Positions 24,307 to 33,146 of a stretch of DNA of 61,940 bases are shown piece by piece. The DNA lies in assembly GCA_003020985.1 (NCBI GenBank), contig PXRM01000029.1, positions 1 to 61,940 on the forward strand. Direction: 5' to 3'. The notes under the pieces were generated by a model. The model worked only from the letters and a program-made list of their open reading frames with translations. It did no database searches and was not told the origin of the DNA. Origin of the DNA: Halobacteriales archaeon QS_4_70_19. Its GTDB lineage: Archaea; Halobacteriota; Halobacteria; Halobacteriales; Haloarculaceae. Numbering within the stretch: the first letter of the stretch is position 1; every line of letters starts with the position of its first letter. The position numbers and the translations under genes were made by a program.

Positions 24307-24332
24307 CGCCAGCGACACCCGCCGTTCGTCCC

Positions 24333-24605
24333 CTACATCCCCATGTCGGCGGCCGCGTCGGGGACCGGCAGGTCGCGGGGCGAGACGCCGAGCAGTTCGG
24401 CGACGTGGTCGAGCGCCATGTCGAACCCGTAGTACCGCTCCAGTTCGTCCCCGTCCGGTCCGTCCCGGACCTTCAGCATCGCGTACCCCTCGGCGTTCTG
24501 GGCGACGGTCGCGACCCGTCCGTCGCGCTCGAAGGTGAGTCGTCGCTCCCCGTCGGTCTCTGTGTAACGAGCTTCGACCCCCTCCTCCGTGACCCTCTCG
24601 CTCAT
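24333..24605 (-). CDS. Conserved haloarchaeal protein, 90 residues
   Basis: Acidic protein with a beta-rich first half (VEARYTETDGERRLTFERDG, VATVAQNAEGYAMLKVRDG) and a helical end (GFDMALDHVAELLGVSPRDL). It resembles small haloarchaeal proteins of unknown function. Monocistronic, converging on the beta-propeller gene. Confidence 0.65.
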   Translation of the reverse strand: MSERVTEEGVEARYTETDGERRLTFERDGRVATVAQNAEGYAMLKVRDGPDGDELERYYGFDMALDHVAELLGVSPRDLPVPDAAADMGM

Positions 24606-24852
24606 GCACGTCGGTAGGTGTGCCGGCGGTACTAACCCATCGGTGGCGGCACGCCCCTCGGGTATCAGGGACCCATCGCCGTCCCCTGCGCCCGCATCGC
24701 TTGCCGGCCGACCGACACCTGGTCGGTCGCTATCGAACGCGCCGTGTACGAGATTCTACAGTAATTCCCCACTCTATCCGGATATTTCTCGCCTACTACC
24801 GGTATCGAGCGTAGAAGGAGATTACTGCTGTCGGATCAGCGAGCCGAAGTCC

Positions 24853-25995
24853 TCAGCTCAGCAGGTCCTGGCCGATGGTGTTCCGGAGGACCTCGCTGGT
24901 GCCCTCGTAGATCTCGTTGAGCTTGGCGTCGCGGTAGAACCGCTCGGCGGGGAAGTCCTTCGTGTAGCCGTAGCCGCCGTGGATCTGGATGCCCTCGTTG
25001 GCGACCTCGCGCGAGACCTCGGAGGCGTACAGCTTCGCCTGCGCGGCCTCCTTGCGGAAGCGCTCGCCCCGCATCTTCTTGTCGGCGGCGTCGTGCATCA
25101 GCAGGCGCGCCGCGCGCGTCCTGGTGTCCATGTCGGCGACCTTGTGCTGGATGGCCTGGAAGTCACCGATGGGCCGGTCGAACTGTTCGCGGTCGCCGGC
25201 GTACTCGATGGCGGCGTCCAGCGCGGCCTGCGCGATGCCGACCGAGCGGGCGGCGATGGTGATGCGGCCGCCGTTGAGCGTCTTGAGCGCTTGGACGAAC
25301 CCCTCGCCCTCCTCGCCGAGCAGGCGGTCCTCGGGGACGAAGCAGTCGTCGAAGCGGAGTTCGGCCGTCGGACAGCCCTTGTCGCCGAGCTTGTCCTCCG
25401 TCCCCTCGACGATGAAGCCGTCGTCCTCGTCCGGTCGGACGACGAACGCGGAGATGCCCTCGCGGCCGGCCTCGGGGTCGGTCTTCGCGAAGACGGTGAC
25501 CGTGTCCGCGACGGACCCGTTCGAGATCCACAGCTTGCCGCCGTTGAGGTAGTAGCCGTCCGAGTTGCGCTCGGCGGTGGTCTCCATCGAGGGGACGTCG
25601 CTGCCGGCCCCGGCCTCCGAGAGCGCGAACGCGCCGATGTCGCGCCCCTCGGCGACCGGCGTGAGGAACCGCTCCTTCTGGGCCTCGTCGCCGAACTCGT
25701 AGAGCATGTTCCCCGCCAGCGAGACATGCGCGGCCATGATGGTCCCCAGGCCGCCCGACCCCCGGGAGATCTCCTCCAGCGCGATGGGGTAGGCGTGGTA
25801 GTCGAGGCCGGCGCCGCCGTACTCCTCGGGGAACGGCGCACCCATCAGTCCCAGCTCGCCCATCTCCTCGACGAGCTCCCGCGGGAACTCGTCGTCGTGG
25901 TCGATGTCGGCCGCACGCGGGACGACCTCCTCGTCCACGAAGTCGGCGACCATCTCCTTGATCTGCTTCTGCTCCGGCGTCAGCGAGAGGTCCAT
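24853..25995 (-). CDS. Acyl-CoA dehydrogenase
   Basis: A 380-residue FAD-dependent acyl-CoA dehydrogenase, which oxidises acyl-CoA to trans-2-enoyl-CoA in beta-oxidation. Seen: N-terminal helical domain with LTPEQKQIKEMVADFVDEEV, FALSEAGAGSDVPSMETTA and LNGGKLWISNGSVADTVTVF for FAD binding, RSVGIAQAALDAAIEYAGDR, IQHKVADMDTRTRAAR, GYGYTKDFPAERFYRDAKL and the catalytic Glu (about residue 364) in IYEGTSEVLRN. This is a standard short/medium-chain type. It is not in an operon with electron-transfer flavoprotein genes. Confidence 0.95.
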   Translation of the reverse strand: MDLSLTPEQKQIKEMVADFVDEEVVPRAADIDHDDEFPRELVEEMGELGLMGAPFPEEYGGAGLDYHAYPIALEEISRGSGGLGTIMAAHVSLAGNMLYEFGDEAQKERFLTPVAEGRDIGAFALSEAGAGSDVPSMETTAERNSDGYYLNGGKLWISNGSVADTVTVFAKTDPEAGREGISAFVVRPDEDDGFIVEGTEDKLGDKGCPTAELRFDDCFVPEDRLLGEEGEGFVQALKTLNGGRITIAARSVGIAQAALDAAIEYAGDREQFDRPIGDFQAIQHKVADMDTRTRAARLLMHDAADKKMRGERFRKEAAQAKLYASEVSREVANEGIQIHGGYGYTKDFPAERFYRDAKLNEIYEGTSEVLRNTIGQDLLS

Positions 25996-26176
25996 ACCCC
26001 GTCGGTCGGCTGCGGCTCACTTGAGGGTTGCGTGCGGCGGCACGCCCCGATTCCGTCACACCGGAACGGGGTGACGAGCGGCCCGTACTCGGCGACCGGG
26101 CCGGGACTCCCGGTTCCACCCCTCGCCACCGTCCCGGGAACGACACCGACATTGGTGGGGCGTCCGAATCACGGGT

Positions 26177-26797
26177 ATGGCGACAGCCGACGCCGGCCCC
26201 GTCTCCCGGACCGCGAAGGAGCATCCCCGTGCGCTGACGGCAGTTCTGACGGTCGTCGGCTACGTGCTGGTCATCGGCACGCTGTACGTCGGGCTCCCCA
26301 TCTACCCCACCGTCGACCTCGGGACCGTCAACCTGCTCTCGGACGCCATCGCCGTCATCAACAGCCTCACCGTCGTCCTGCTGCTGGCGGGCTGGAAGTT
26401 CATCCGTGACGGCGACGTGCGCAAGCATCGCGCGGCGATGGTCGGGGCGTTCACCCTCATCCTGGTCTTCCTCGTCCTCTACCTGCTGAAGACGGGGGGC
26501 GGCGGGCGCAAGGAGTTCGTCGGCCCCGACGCGGCGGCGCTGGCCTACTTCGCGATGCTCGGCATCCACATCCTCCTGTCCGTGCTGTCGGTTCCGCTCG
26601 TCCTCTACAACGTCATCGTCGGCCTGACCCACACGGTTCCCGAGATCGAGCACACGGCACACGCCCGCGTCGGCCGGGTCGCGGTCGCCGTCTGGTCCGT
26701 CTCGCTCACGCTCGGCGTCGCGGCGTACGTCCTCCTCAACCACGTCTACACGTACGAGTTCGTCCGGCTGCTGGTCGGGGTTCCCGGCCTCTACTGA
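26177..26797 (+). CDS. DUF420 family membrane protein
   Basis: 206 residues with five TM segments: LTAVLTVVGYVLVIGTLYVG, LLSDAIAVINSLTVVLLLAG, MVGAFTLILVFLVLYLLK, AYFAMLGIHILLSVLSVPLV and VAVAVWSVSLTLGVAAYVLL. Conserved His in DVRKHRAAM and GIHILLSV match DUF420, a family encoded next to heme-copper oxidase and heme synthesis genes in bacteria and archaea and related to CtaM-like factors. The window's oxidase cluster lies about 5-12 kb downstream. Confidence 0.88.
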   Translation: MATADAGPVSRTAKEHPRALTAVLTVVGYVLVIGTLYVGLPIYPTVDLGTVNLLSDAIAVINSLTVVLLLAGWKFIRDGDVRKHRAAMVGAFTLILVFLVLYLLKTGGGGRKEFVGPDAAALAYFAMLGIHILLSVLSVPLVLYNVIVGLTHTVPEIEHTAHARVGRVAVAVWSVSLTLGVAAYVLLNHVYTYEFVRLLVGVPGLY

Positions 26798-27078
26798 CCG
26801 ACCCGTCCGAACCGTCGGCGGAGGTGCTGGTGCTCGACGACTGCCCTCGGCGAGTACGCCGGTCGGGAGTTTCCGTCGGAGGAAGGCGATCCCCGACCAG
26901 AGCGTCGTCGACACGGCCACCACTGCGAACAGCGGAACCCGGCGACCGTCATCGAGAGCGGCATCAGCGCCCGGCCGACGAAGGTGTCCGCAGCGACCGC
27001 CGTGAGCAGTCCGACCGGAAGCGTCGGGGCGGGATGTCGTCCTAACGACCGGCGCCACCGGGGAGGACCCGGGAGCAA
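26798..27078 (-). pseudogene. Frameshifted small membrane protein
   Basis: Two minus-strand frames together read like one protein. LLTAVAADTFVGRALMPLSM TVAG lies in the first and PLFAVVAVSTTLWSGIAFLR RKLPTG in the second, the switch falling near 26935 at GTCGCCGGGTTCCGC. Either frame alone loses hydrophobic character after the switch. I read it as a two-TM membrane protein with a one-base frameshift; the family is not recognised and the C-terminal end is uncertain. Confidence 0.35.
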
Positions 27079-27123
27079 CCGGGGCGGAGCACGGGGGATG
27101 CTGGTCTGCGCCCGGAGCGCCGG

Positions 27124-27516
27124 TCAGAGCGCCTCCAGCAGGCTGCTCGGGTCGTCCGGCCAGGACTGCCCCCTGGCCCACTCGCGCAGTTCCTCGCCCG
27201 CCTCGCGGACCTGGTCCTCCAGCGCGGCCTTCTGGGAGGGGGCGTCGTACTCCGCGACCACGGTCCAGCCGCCGGCGCCGACATCGGCGGCGGTATCGCC
27301 ACCGTCCTCCGACGGTTCCGCGTCGGTCGCGAGTACGTAGCCCGCCGCGACCACCGTCGTCTCCGTCACGAACACGAGGGCCGGCACCAGCCGCCGGTCG
27401 CTCTCTGCGAGGTCGAACATGCCGCCCGGGACGAGCGACCGGAACTGGTCGCTGGCTTCCATGTCGCGGCACTCCTCCAGACTCAGGGGCCGCGGCGGGA
27501 GCGAGGCGAGATCCAT
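27124..27516 (-). CDS. Conserved haloarchaeal protein, 130 residues
   Basis: Acidic protein with SLEECRDMEASDQFRSLVPG, two beta strands (VPALVFVTETTVVAAGYVLA and GWTVVAEYDAPSQKA) and a helical end EDQVREAGEELREWARG. The AALxxQVxxxGEELREW end suggests a helix packing on a sheet. I do not recognise a characterised family. Monocistronic. Confidence 0.65.
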   Translation of the reverse strand: MDLASLPPRPLSLEECRDMEASDQFRSLVPGGMFDLAESDRRLVPALVFVTETTVVAAGYVLATDAEPSEDGGDTAADVGAGGWTVVAEYDAPSQKAALEDQVREAGEELREWARGQSWPDDPSSLLEAL

Positions 27517-27652
27517 GACTCCCGGTCTGGCACTCGGAGGGCAAAGACATTGCTACACCGTCTGGAGCGGGAATTTCTGTTCTACTATCGAACCTCGGCC
27601 TATATCTGGAAGGTACGGCAAACATCCGGCGCCTTCGCCCACAAAACTCCCC

Positions 27653-28453
27653 TCAATCGGTCGTCGGAATCGCGTACGCGCCGGCGAGGAAGAACAGGAC
27701 CGTCAGGCCGGCCAGGACGGCCAGTTCGAGGAGCGGCCCGCTCGCCTCGAACACGTTCGCGTTCGGGGTGAACGAGGCCAGCTGCCCCGGCGGCCGGTAG
27801 GTCGCCTCCCGGATGCCGCGCGCGAAGTAGGTGAGCGGCGAGAGATAGCGCAGCGGGGCGAACCAGGCGGGGAGGAGGTCCGGCGGGACGAACGTCTCGG
27901 AGAGGAAAAGCAGCGGAAGCGCGATGCCGTTGGCGGCGGCGACGACGCCGTCCTGCGAGTCGGCGACCCGGCCGAGGACGGCCCCGAGGCCACAGAACAG
28001 CGCCACGCCCAGGGCGACGAAGGGAAGCAGGAGCGGCGAGGGGACGAGCGACGACGCGGCGCCCGTCACCAGCACCACCAGCACGAGGATGAGGACGGCG
28101 GCGGCACCGATGATGCCGACGTTGACCAGCGTCTGTGCCAGCAGCCACTCCGCCCGCGAGAGGGGTGTCGTCGCCAGCTTCTCGAACCGGTTGCCCTCCC
28201 GGTGGCGCGCCACCTCGCTGCCGACGCGGGAGAGCGGCGTGAACAGCACCACGACGGCGAGGTAGCCCGGCACGTAGTAGCCCGCGGGCTCGGTGAACAG
28301 GCCGCCGCCGGTCGGCTGTGTCTGCACCAGCGCGCCGAAGATGAGGATGATGATCGCCGGGAAGAAGAACGTGAAAAAGACCGCGGTCCGGCGCCGGAGG
28401 AAGGCCTTCGTCGCGGCGGTGGTCTCGCTCCCGATGCGACCCACGGCCCCCAT
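27653..28453 (-). CDS. ABC-2 type transporter permease
   Basis: 266 residues with the ABC-2 export permease pattern: a cytoplasmic N terminus (VGRIGSETTAATKAFLRRRT), TM1 AVFFTFFFPAIIILIFGALV, GYYVPGYLAVVVLFTPLSRV, PLSRAEWLLAQTLVNVGIIG, then paired TM helices, a FVPPDLLPAWFAPLRYLSPL TYFARGIRE segment and a last TM. Exporters of this class move drugs, lipids or polysaccharide precursors. The start overlaps the ATPase gene stop (TGATG), so the two form one transporter. Confidence 0.9.
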   Translation of the reverse strand: MGAVGRIGSETTAATKAFLRRRTAVFFTFFFPAIIILIFGALVQTQPTGGGLFTEPAGYYVPGYLAVVVLFTPLSRVGSEVARHREGNRFEKLATTPLSRAEWLLAQTLVNVGIIGAAAVLILVLVVLVTGAASSLVPSPLLLPFVALGVALFCGLGAVLGRVADSQDGVVAAANGIALPLLFLSETFVPPDLLPAWFAPLRYLSPLTYFARGIREATYRPPGQLASFTPNANVFEASGPLLELAVLAGLTVLFFLAGAYAIPTTD

Positions 28454-29412
28454 CAGGACCCACCCCCCTGTGCCGACATCCGGCCACGGCGTCTGGGGAC
28501 CGGCTCGCCACCGGCGGTGACCTCCGTCCCCGTCAGCGAGAGGTAGACGTCCTCCAGGTCCGGCTGCTTCCAGGTGATGGCCCCGTACGGGATTCTCTCG
28601 TCCTCCAGGGTCTCGACCACGGCACCGATCTCGCGCGGGTCGATCCCAGTCACCGCGAGCGCTGTCTCGTCCGGGAGGAGCTGGTAGCCCGCCATCTCGA
28701 GCGCCGTCGCGGCGGCACCCTCGGCGTCCGCCGGGATATCGAGTTCGAGCCGGCTATCGCCGCCGTGCGACGCCACGAGGTCGCCGGGGGCGCCGACGGC
28801 GACCAGCTGGCCGTCGGCGAGCAGGCCGACGCGGTCCGCCAGCGTCTCGGCCTCCTCCATGTAGTGGGTCGTCAGCAGGACCGTGGTTCCGCCGTCGGCG
28901 AGGTCCGAGAGGAGCGACCAGAGCGTGCGTCGTCCCGCCGGGTCGATACCGGTCGTCGGCTCGTCCAGGAAGAGCACGTCCGGGTCGTTGACGAGCGCGG
29001 TGGCGACGCAGGTGCGGCGCTTCTGCCCGCCGGAGAGGTCCTCGTACGGCTTCCGGGTGTCGGCTCCCTCCAGTCCAACGTCCGCGAGCACGGCGTCGGG
29101 GTCGCGGGCCGTCTCGTACAGGCCGGCGTAGTAGGCGACGAGTTCGCGCGCCGTGAGCCGCTCTGCGGGGTCGAACTCCTGCGGGAGCAGGCCGACGCGT
29201 TCGGGGTCCACCTCGTCGGGCGCCTCGCCGAGCACCGACACCTCCCCGTCGACGACGGTGGTCCCCGTGAGCGCGCGAACCAGCGTCGTCTTGCCGGCGC
29301 CGTTCGGCCCGACGAGCGCGAACACCTCGCCCTCATTGACGGCCAGCGAGACACCGTCGAGCGCGGCCGTGCCCCCGTAGCGACGGCGAACGTCCTCAGC
29401 GAGGATGACCAT
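28453..29412 (-). CDS. ABC transporter ATP-binding protein
   Basis: A 319-residue ATPase. Walker A is GPNGAGKTT at about 35-43, Q-loop LPQEFDP, signature LSGGQKRRTCVA (about 125), Walker B DVLFLDEPTTGID and H-loop LLTTHYMEEAE. The C-terminal extension after residue 215 is typical of ABC-2 exporter ATPases (DrrA/CcmA type). It drives the downstream permease, with which it overlaps by one base; substrate unknown. Confidence 0.92.
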   Translation of the reverse strand: MVILAEDVRRRYGGTAALDGVSLAVNEGEVFALVGPNGAGKTTLVRALTGTTVVDGEVSVLGEAPDEVDPERVGLLPQEFDPAERLTARELVAYYAGLYETARDPDAVLADVGLEGADTRKPYEDLSGGQKRRTCVATALVNDPDVLFLDEPTTGIDPAGRRTLWSLLSDLADGGTTVLLTTHYMEEAETLADRVGLLADGQLVAVGAPGDLVASHGGDSRLELDIPADAEGAAATALEMAGYQLLPDETALAVTGIDPREIGAVVETLEDERIPYGAITWKQPDLEDVYLSLTGTEVTAGGEPVPRRRGRMSAQGGGS

Positions 29413-29543
29413 GCGCCGCGGTTCGACCGGTCCCCCGATAGGGGTTTCCGTCCGCTCCGACCGCCTGCGTGGCCCCCGCGCCAGGCTCTCGCCGGCCTAC
29501 CGTACTGCGTGGCACCGGCGCCGACAACGAGGGCCAGCCCACC

Positions 29544-29550
29544 CTTATAT
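29544..29550 (+). promoter_or_regulatory. TATA box for the 3-hydroxyacyl-CoA dehydrogenase gene
   Basis: CTTATAT is centred 27 bp before the ATG at 29574, the spacing expected for a leaderless transcript. Confidence 0.55.
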
Positions 29551-29573
29551 CGGGGGGCGCCGAGACCACGCGC

Positions 29574-30455
29574 ATGACGGGGACTCCGGAGTTCCGCGGC
29601 CTCGACGACGTCGAGACGGTCGGTGTCGTCGGCGCCGGCACGATGGGGAACGGCATCGCTCAGGTGAGTGCGACGGCGGGCTACGACGTGGTCATGCGCG
29701 ACGTCGAGGAGGCGTTCGTCGGCAGTGGCCTCGATGCCATCGACGACTCGCTCTCCCGACTCGTCCGCAAGGGGGTCCTGACAGACGACGAGGCCGACGC
29801 GGCCCGCGACCGCGTCACCGGCACCACCGACCTCGGTGACCTGGGGGACGCCGACCTGGTGGTGGAGGCGGCACCCGAGGAGATGGACCTCAAGCGGGAC
29901 GTGTTCGCGGACCTCGACGAGGCCACCGCGGGGGACGTAGTACTCGCGACCAACACCTCGACGCTGTCGGTGACGACCATTGCGGCCGCCACGGACCGCG
30001 CACCGCTCGTCCTCGGTCTGCATTTCATGAACCCCGTCCCGGTGATGGAGGGCGTCGAACTCGTCGTGGGCGAGCGCACGGACGACGCGGTCGTCGAGTT
30101 CGCCCACGACTTCGCCGAGTCGCTCGGCAAGGAGACCTGGGAGGCCGACGACAAGCCGGGGTTCGTCTCGAACCGCATCCTCATGCCCTGGATCAACGAG
30201 GGCGTCCGGGCGTACGACGAGGGCGTCGCGACGAAGGAGGACATCGACCGCGGCATGAAGCTCGGGACGAACGTCCCGATGGGGCCGCTCGAACTCGCGG
30301 ACCACATCGGCCTCGACGTCTGCCTCCATGCCACGGAGACGCTCCACGAGGAGCTCGGCGACCGGTACACGCCGGCGTACCTCCTCAAGCGGAAGGTCGA
30401 GGCCGGCGACCTCGGGAAGAAGACGGGACGAGGCTTCTACGGGTACGAGGACTGA
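29574..30455 (+). CDS. 3-hydroxyacyl-CoA dehydrogenase
   Basis: A 293-residue NAD-dependent enzyme oxidising 3-hydroxyacyl-CoA to 3-ketoacyl-CoA in beta-oxidation (or the reverse in synthesis). Seen: VGVVGAGTMGNGIAQVSATA with the NAD GxGxxG at about 20-25, LVVEAAPEEMDLKRDVFADL, ATNTSTLSVTTIA, catalytic His150 in LGLHFMNPVPVMEGVELV, and DDKPGFVSNRILMPWINEGV in the C-terminal dimerisation domain, ending KKTGRGFYGYED. Single-domain, unfused to enoyl-CoA hydratase. ATG at 29574 with a good TATA box. Confidence 0.95.
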   Translation: MTGTPEFRGLDDVETVGVVGAGTMGNGIAQVSATAGYDVVMRDVEEAFVGSGLDAIDDSLSRLVRKGVLTDDEADAARDRVTGTTDLGDLGDADLVVEAAPEEMDLKRDVFADLDEATAGDVVLATNTSTLSVTTIAAATDRAPLVLGLHFMNPVPVMEGVELVVGERTDDAVVEFAHDFAESLGKETWEADDKPGFVSNRILMPWINEGVRAYDEGVATKEDIDRGMKLGTNVPMGPLELADHIGLDVCLHATETLHEELGDRYTPAYLLKRKVEAGDLGKKTGRGFYGYED

Positions 30456-30475
30456 CCCGGGGAGCGTCGGACCCG

Positions 30476-30709
30476 TCACCGCATCCGCTCGCGCACCCGT
30501 CGCACCACCTCGTCGGGGTCGTACTCGTCCTCCGCCACGTCGAAGACGCGCTCGCCGTCGACGCGGACGACGAAGACGCCCCCATCTCCCGTGACGAGCG
30601 CGACGCGGTCGAGCTGCTGGCGGAAACTGGTCAACAGGAGCCGCTGGAGGTCGACGGCGCGGTCGATGTGGCCGCAGGGGACGCAGTACTCGATCTCGAC
30701 GGTGGTCAC
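30476..30709 (-). CDS. SelW/Rdx-type redox protein (CxxC)
   Basis: 77 residues from a GTG at 30709 with the SelT/SelW/SelH thioredoxin-like fold: VEIEYCVPCGHIDRAVDLQR with the redox motif Cys-Val-Pro-Cys at the end of the first strand, then FRQQLDRVALVTGDGGVFVV and a short C-terminal helix. In eukaryotic SelW the second position is selenocysteine; here it is Cys. Such proteins are thought to take part in thiol redox control. Confidence 0.85.
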   Translation of the reverse strand: MTTVEIEYCVPCGHIDRAVDLQRLLLTSFRQQLDRVALVTGDGGVFVVRVDGERVFDVAEDEYDPDEVVRRVRERMR

Positions 30710-30842
30710 GGGCGAGGTTCGGAGGCGACGGGCTTGTGAGTACCGGCAGGTGGTCGTGGAGACGTAACTACCGAACGAAATGACTTGATACAATATACCT
30801 ATGTTACGCCGATAATACTACGTACTGACCCGATATGCGCCA

Positions 30843-31538
30843 CTATCGCAGACTGTCCTGTAACGTCCGCACGTCGGCCATCGTCGGGCGCCAGACGAGC
30901 AGTCCCACGGTGACGACGAAGACGGCCGTCGAGAGGAGGTACGACTGGCTGTACGCGGCCGCGGCGACGGCGCTGCTCCCGCCGACGAAGCCGGAGACGA
31001 TGCCCGCGATGACCGGGAGCGTGCACGAGACACAGGAGAACAGGCCCAGCACGCCGCCGACCACGGAGGAGGCGGCGTCCAGCACCGTCGCGTAGACGAG
31101 ATAGGCGAGCGTCGCGTACCCGACGAGTTTGAACGGGAGCAGCGCGAACTTCAGCGCCTCCCCGCCGTAGATGAGTGCGGGGCCCCACCCCGGGGGGACG
31201 GACGAGACCACGACCCGGAGGCCCGTGGCTGGACCGCTGCTGGGACCGTACAGCCCGCCGAAGTACCCGAGGACGAGGAAGTACCCCCCGGCCAGCGCGA
31301 GTGCGGCGGTCCGCTGTCGCGTCGAGGCTGCCGCCGTCGAGACCCGGAAGACACCCCACAGGGCGGCGTTGATCCAGACGAACGGGACCAGATAGAACAG
31401 CGGCCGGGTGACGGTGGGGTCCGCCACGAGGAGGTAGGCCAGCAGCACCAGCAGTTCCGTGTTCAGGACGACCGCCCACCAGACGGCGGTCTCGCGACTC
31501 GGCCGGAGCGCCGCGAGCCGCGCCTCGATGGTACTCAT
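30843..31538 (-). CDS. Multi-TM membrane protein with CVSC motif
   Basis: 231 residues, about six TM segments, including WWAVVLNTELLVLLAYLLVA, PLFYLVPFVWINAALWGVF, LALAGGYFLVLGYFGGLYG and VGYATLAYLVYATVLDAASS. The notable part is LGLFSCVSCTLPVIAGIVSG, two cysteines beside a Pro in a membrane helix, recalling CcdA/DsbD-like or metal-handling helices. The gene is 76 bp downstream of the start region of the heme-synthase fusion and may serve oxidase assembly; possibly DUF7546 (from memory). Confidence 0.75.
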   Translation of the reverse strand: MSTIEARLAALRPSRETAVWWAVVLNTELLVLLAYLLVADPTVTRPLFYLVPFVWINAALWGVFRVSTAAASTRQRTAALALAGGYFLVLGYFGGLYGPSSGPATGLRVVVSSVPPGWGPALIYGGEALKFALLPFKLVGYATLAYLVYATVLDAASSVVGGVLGLFSCVSCTLPVIAGIVSGFVGGSSAVAAAAYSQSYLLSTAVFVVTVGLLVWRPTMADVRTLQDSLR

Positions 31539-31614
31539 CGACCCTGGCTTGGGGGCCGAGGGGCTTCAACGGTACGAGTCGCGGGCGCCGGACCGGGCCC
31601 GGCCGTGGAGCGGC

Positions 31615-33042
31615 TCACACCACCAGCGCGTCGAGGACGATCGCCAGCAGGAGCGCGCCCAGGTACGCGTTCGAGGCGTGGAACGCCCGGAAGGCGGCTC
31701 CCTCGGTCCGCTCGTAGTGGAGCCGGACGACCGCCACGAGGAACACCGCCCCGAGCAGGACGGTGGTGGCGGCGTAGAGCCAGCCCAGCGTCGTCAGTTC
31801 GGCGAGGACGGTCGCGGCGAGTAGCGTCGCCGCCAGGTACAGGAGGATGTGCTTGCGCGTGACCGTCTCCCCTCGGACCACCGGCAGCATCGGGAAGCCG
31901 CCGCGCTCGTAGTCGTCGCGGTAGGCCAGCGCGAGGTTGTAGAAGTGCGCGGGCGTCCAGAGGAAGATGACGCCCGCCAGCGCCAGCCCCGGGAGTCCGA
32001 CCTCGCCCGTGACGGCGGCCCAGCCGATGAGCGCGGGGAGCGCCCCGGCGGCGCCACCGATGACCGTGTTCTGGACGGTGTTGGGCTTGAGGACGAGCGT
32101 GTAGATGACGGAGTAGAACACGATGGCGGCCAGCCCGAGCGCCGCCGCGAGCAGGTTCACCGTGAGGAAGGCGCCCAGCGCGGCGACCGTCAGCAGGCCG
32201 CCGAACGCGAACGCGTTCCGGACGGGGACCTCGTGCGTGGCCACGGGCCGGTCGGCGGTGCGTTCCATCCGCCTGTCGATGTCGCGTTCGAGGGCGTGGT
32301 TGTATGTGCCCGAGGCGCCGATGGCGAGGACGCCGCCGCCCAGCGTGGCGACGACGACCCCGAGCGTGAGTTCATCGGACGTCGTCGCGGCGAGCGCCAT
32401 CCCGGCGGAGGCGACGAGGCAGAGCAGCCACATCAGGCGCGGCTTCATCAACTGGACGTACGCGCCGGCGACCGCGCGGACGCGAGCGAGCCCGGAGAGG
32501 TCCGGGGTCGGCGACGGGGTGTCAGTATCGACCGGCTCGGGCGGTTCGAGGGTGTCCGGGTCGCGGACGGCGGCCTCGTCGTCGGAGCCGGTCTCGGCCT
32601 CCAGTCGCCAGGCGAGCGCGAGGACCAGCGCCGCGAAGATGCCCATCCCGACGAGGAGGTGGCCGTCGGAGACGAGTCCCCCTGCTCCCCCGGTGGCGAC
32701 GAACGCGCCCACGGAGACCTGGACGGGGAACAGGACCAGTGCGCCGAGGAGCGCGGCCAGGACCCGCCGCTCGGCGTCCGACCGGAGCGCGACGACGGCC
32801 GTCACGAGGACGAGGACGCCGACGAGGCTGGCGGCGGCGCGGTGGCCCAGAGCGACGAGCACCGCCGGACTGGAGAGGTCCGCGCCCGCACACCCCGGCC
32901 AGCCGGCACAGACCCGTGCGGCCTCGGCCAGCGCCGCGGTCGCGCCGACGACCACCAGCAGGTAGACGCCGACGACCGACGCGGCGAGCAGGGTCGTCAG
33001 CTGCGACCCGTCGAGGGCGGAACGGGGGTCGGTGAACGACAC
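31615..33042 (-). CDS. ctaB: CtaA-CtaB fusion: heme A synthase-like domain plus protoheme IX farnesyltransferase
   Basis: 475 residues in two parts. Residues 1-170 hold four TM helices with the CtaA/Cox15-type pattern (ARVCAGWPGCAG with a Cys pair, ALGHRAAASLVGVLVLVTA, SDGHLLVGMGIFAALVLAL), His residues being potential heme ligands. Residues 200-475 are heme O synthase: VQLMKPRLMWLLCLVASAGM, the prenyl-binding DxxxD region TYNHALERDIDRRMERTADR, and FLWTPAHFYNLALAYRDDYE. It farnesylates heme b to heme o for the terminal oxidase. The fused half is only half the length of a full CtaA. The GTG at 33042 is preferred; 33051 is an alternative. Confidence 0.9.
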   Translation of the reverse strand: MSFTDPRSALDGSQLTTLLAASVVGVYLLVVVGATAALAEAARVCAGWPGCAGADLSSPAVLVALGHRAAASLVGVLVLVTAVVALRSDAERRVLAALLGALVLFPVQVSVGAFVATGGAGGLVSDGHLLVGMGIFAALVLALAWRLEAETGSDDEAAVRDPDTLEPPEPVDTDTPSPTPDLSGLARVRAVAGAYVQLMKPRLMWLLCLVASAGMALAATTSDELTLGVVVATLGGGVLAIGASGTYNHALERDIDRRMERTADRPVATHEVPVRNAFAFGGLLTVAALGAFLTVNLLAAALGLAAIVFYSVIYTLVLKPNTVQNTVIGGAAGALPALIGWAAVTGEVGLPGLALAGVIFLWTPAHFYNLALAYRDDYERGGFPMLPVVRGETVTRKHILLYLAATLLAATVLAELTTLGWLYAATTVLLGAVFLVAVVRLHYERTEGAAFRAFHASNAYLGALLLAIVLDALVV

Positions 33043-33146
33043 GTGTACCACTTCTCTAGGTCTTGGTGCCGGGGGACTTAGCACCCACGCTTTCCCGGGG
33101 ACGGCGAGTCGGCAGGTTCTTACATCGCAGTTCCCAATCGGGGAAC

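Noticed and set aside
25163..27625. An 820-codon open frame on the minus strand
   Set aside because: It is an Arg/Gly/Pro-rich shadow of several real genes (DUF420 protein, acyl-CoA dehydrogenase); high GC leaves long stop-free frames.
28453..29577. Plus-strand frame opposite the ABC ATPase
   Set aside because: Its translation is low-complexity Arg/Gly/Val-rich, while the minus strand shows complete Walker and signature motifs.
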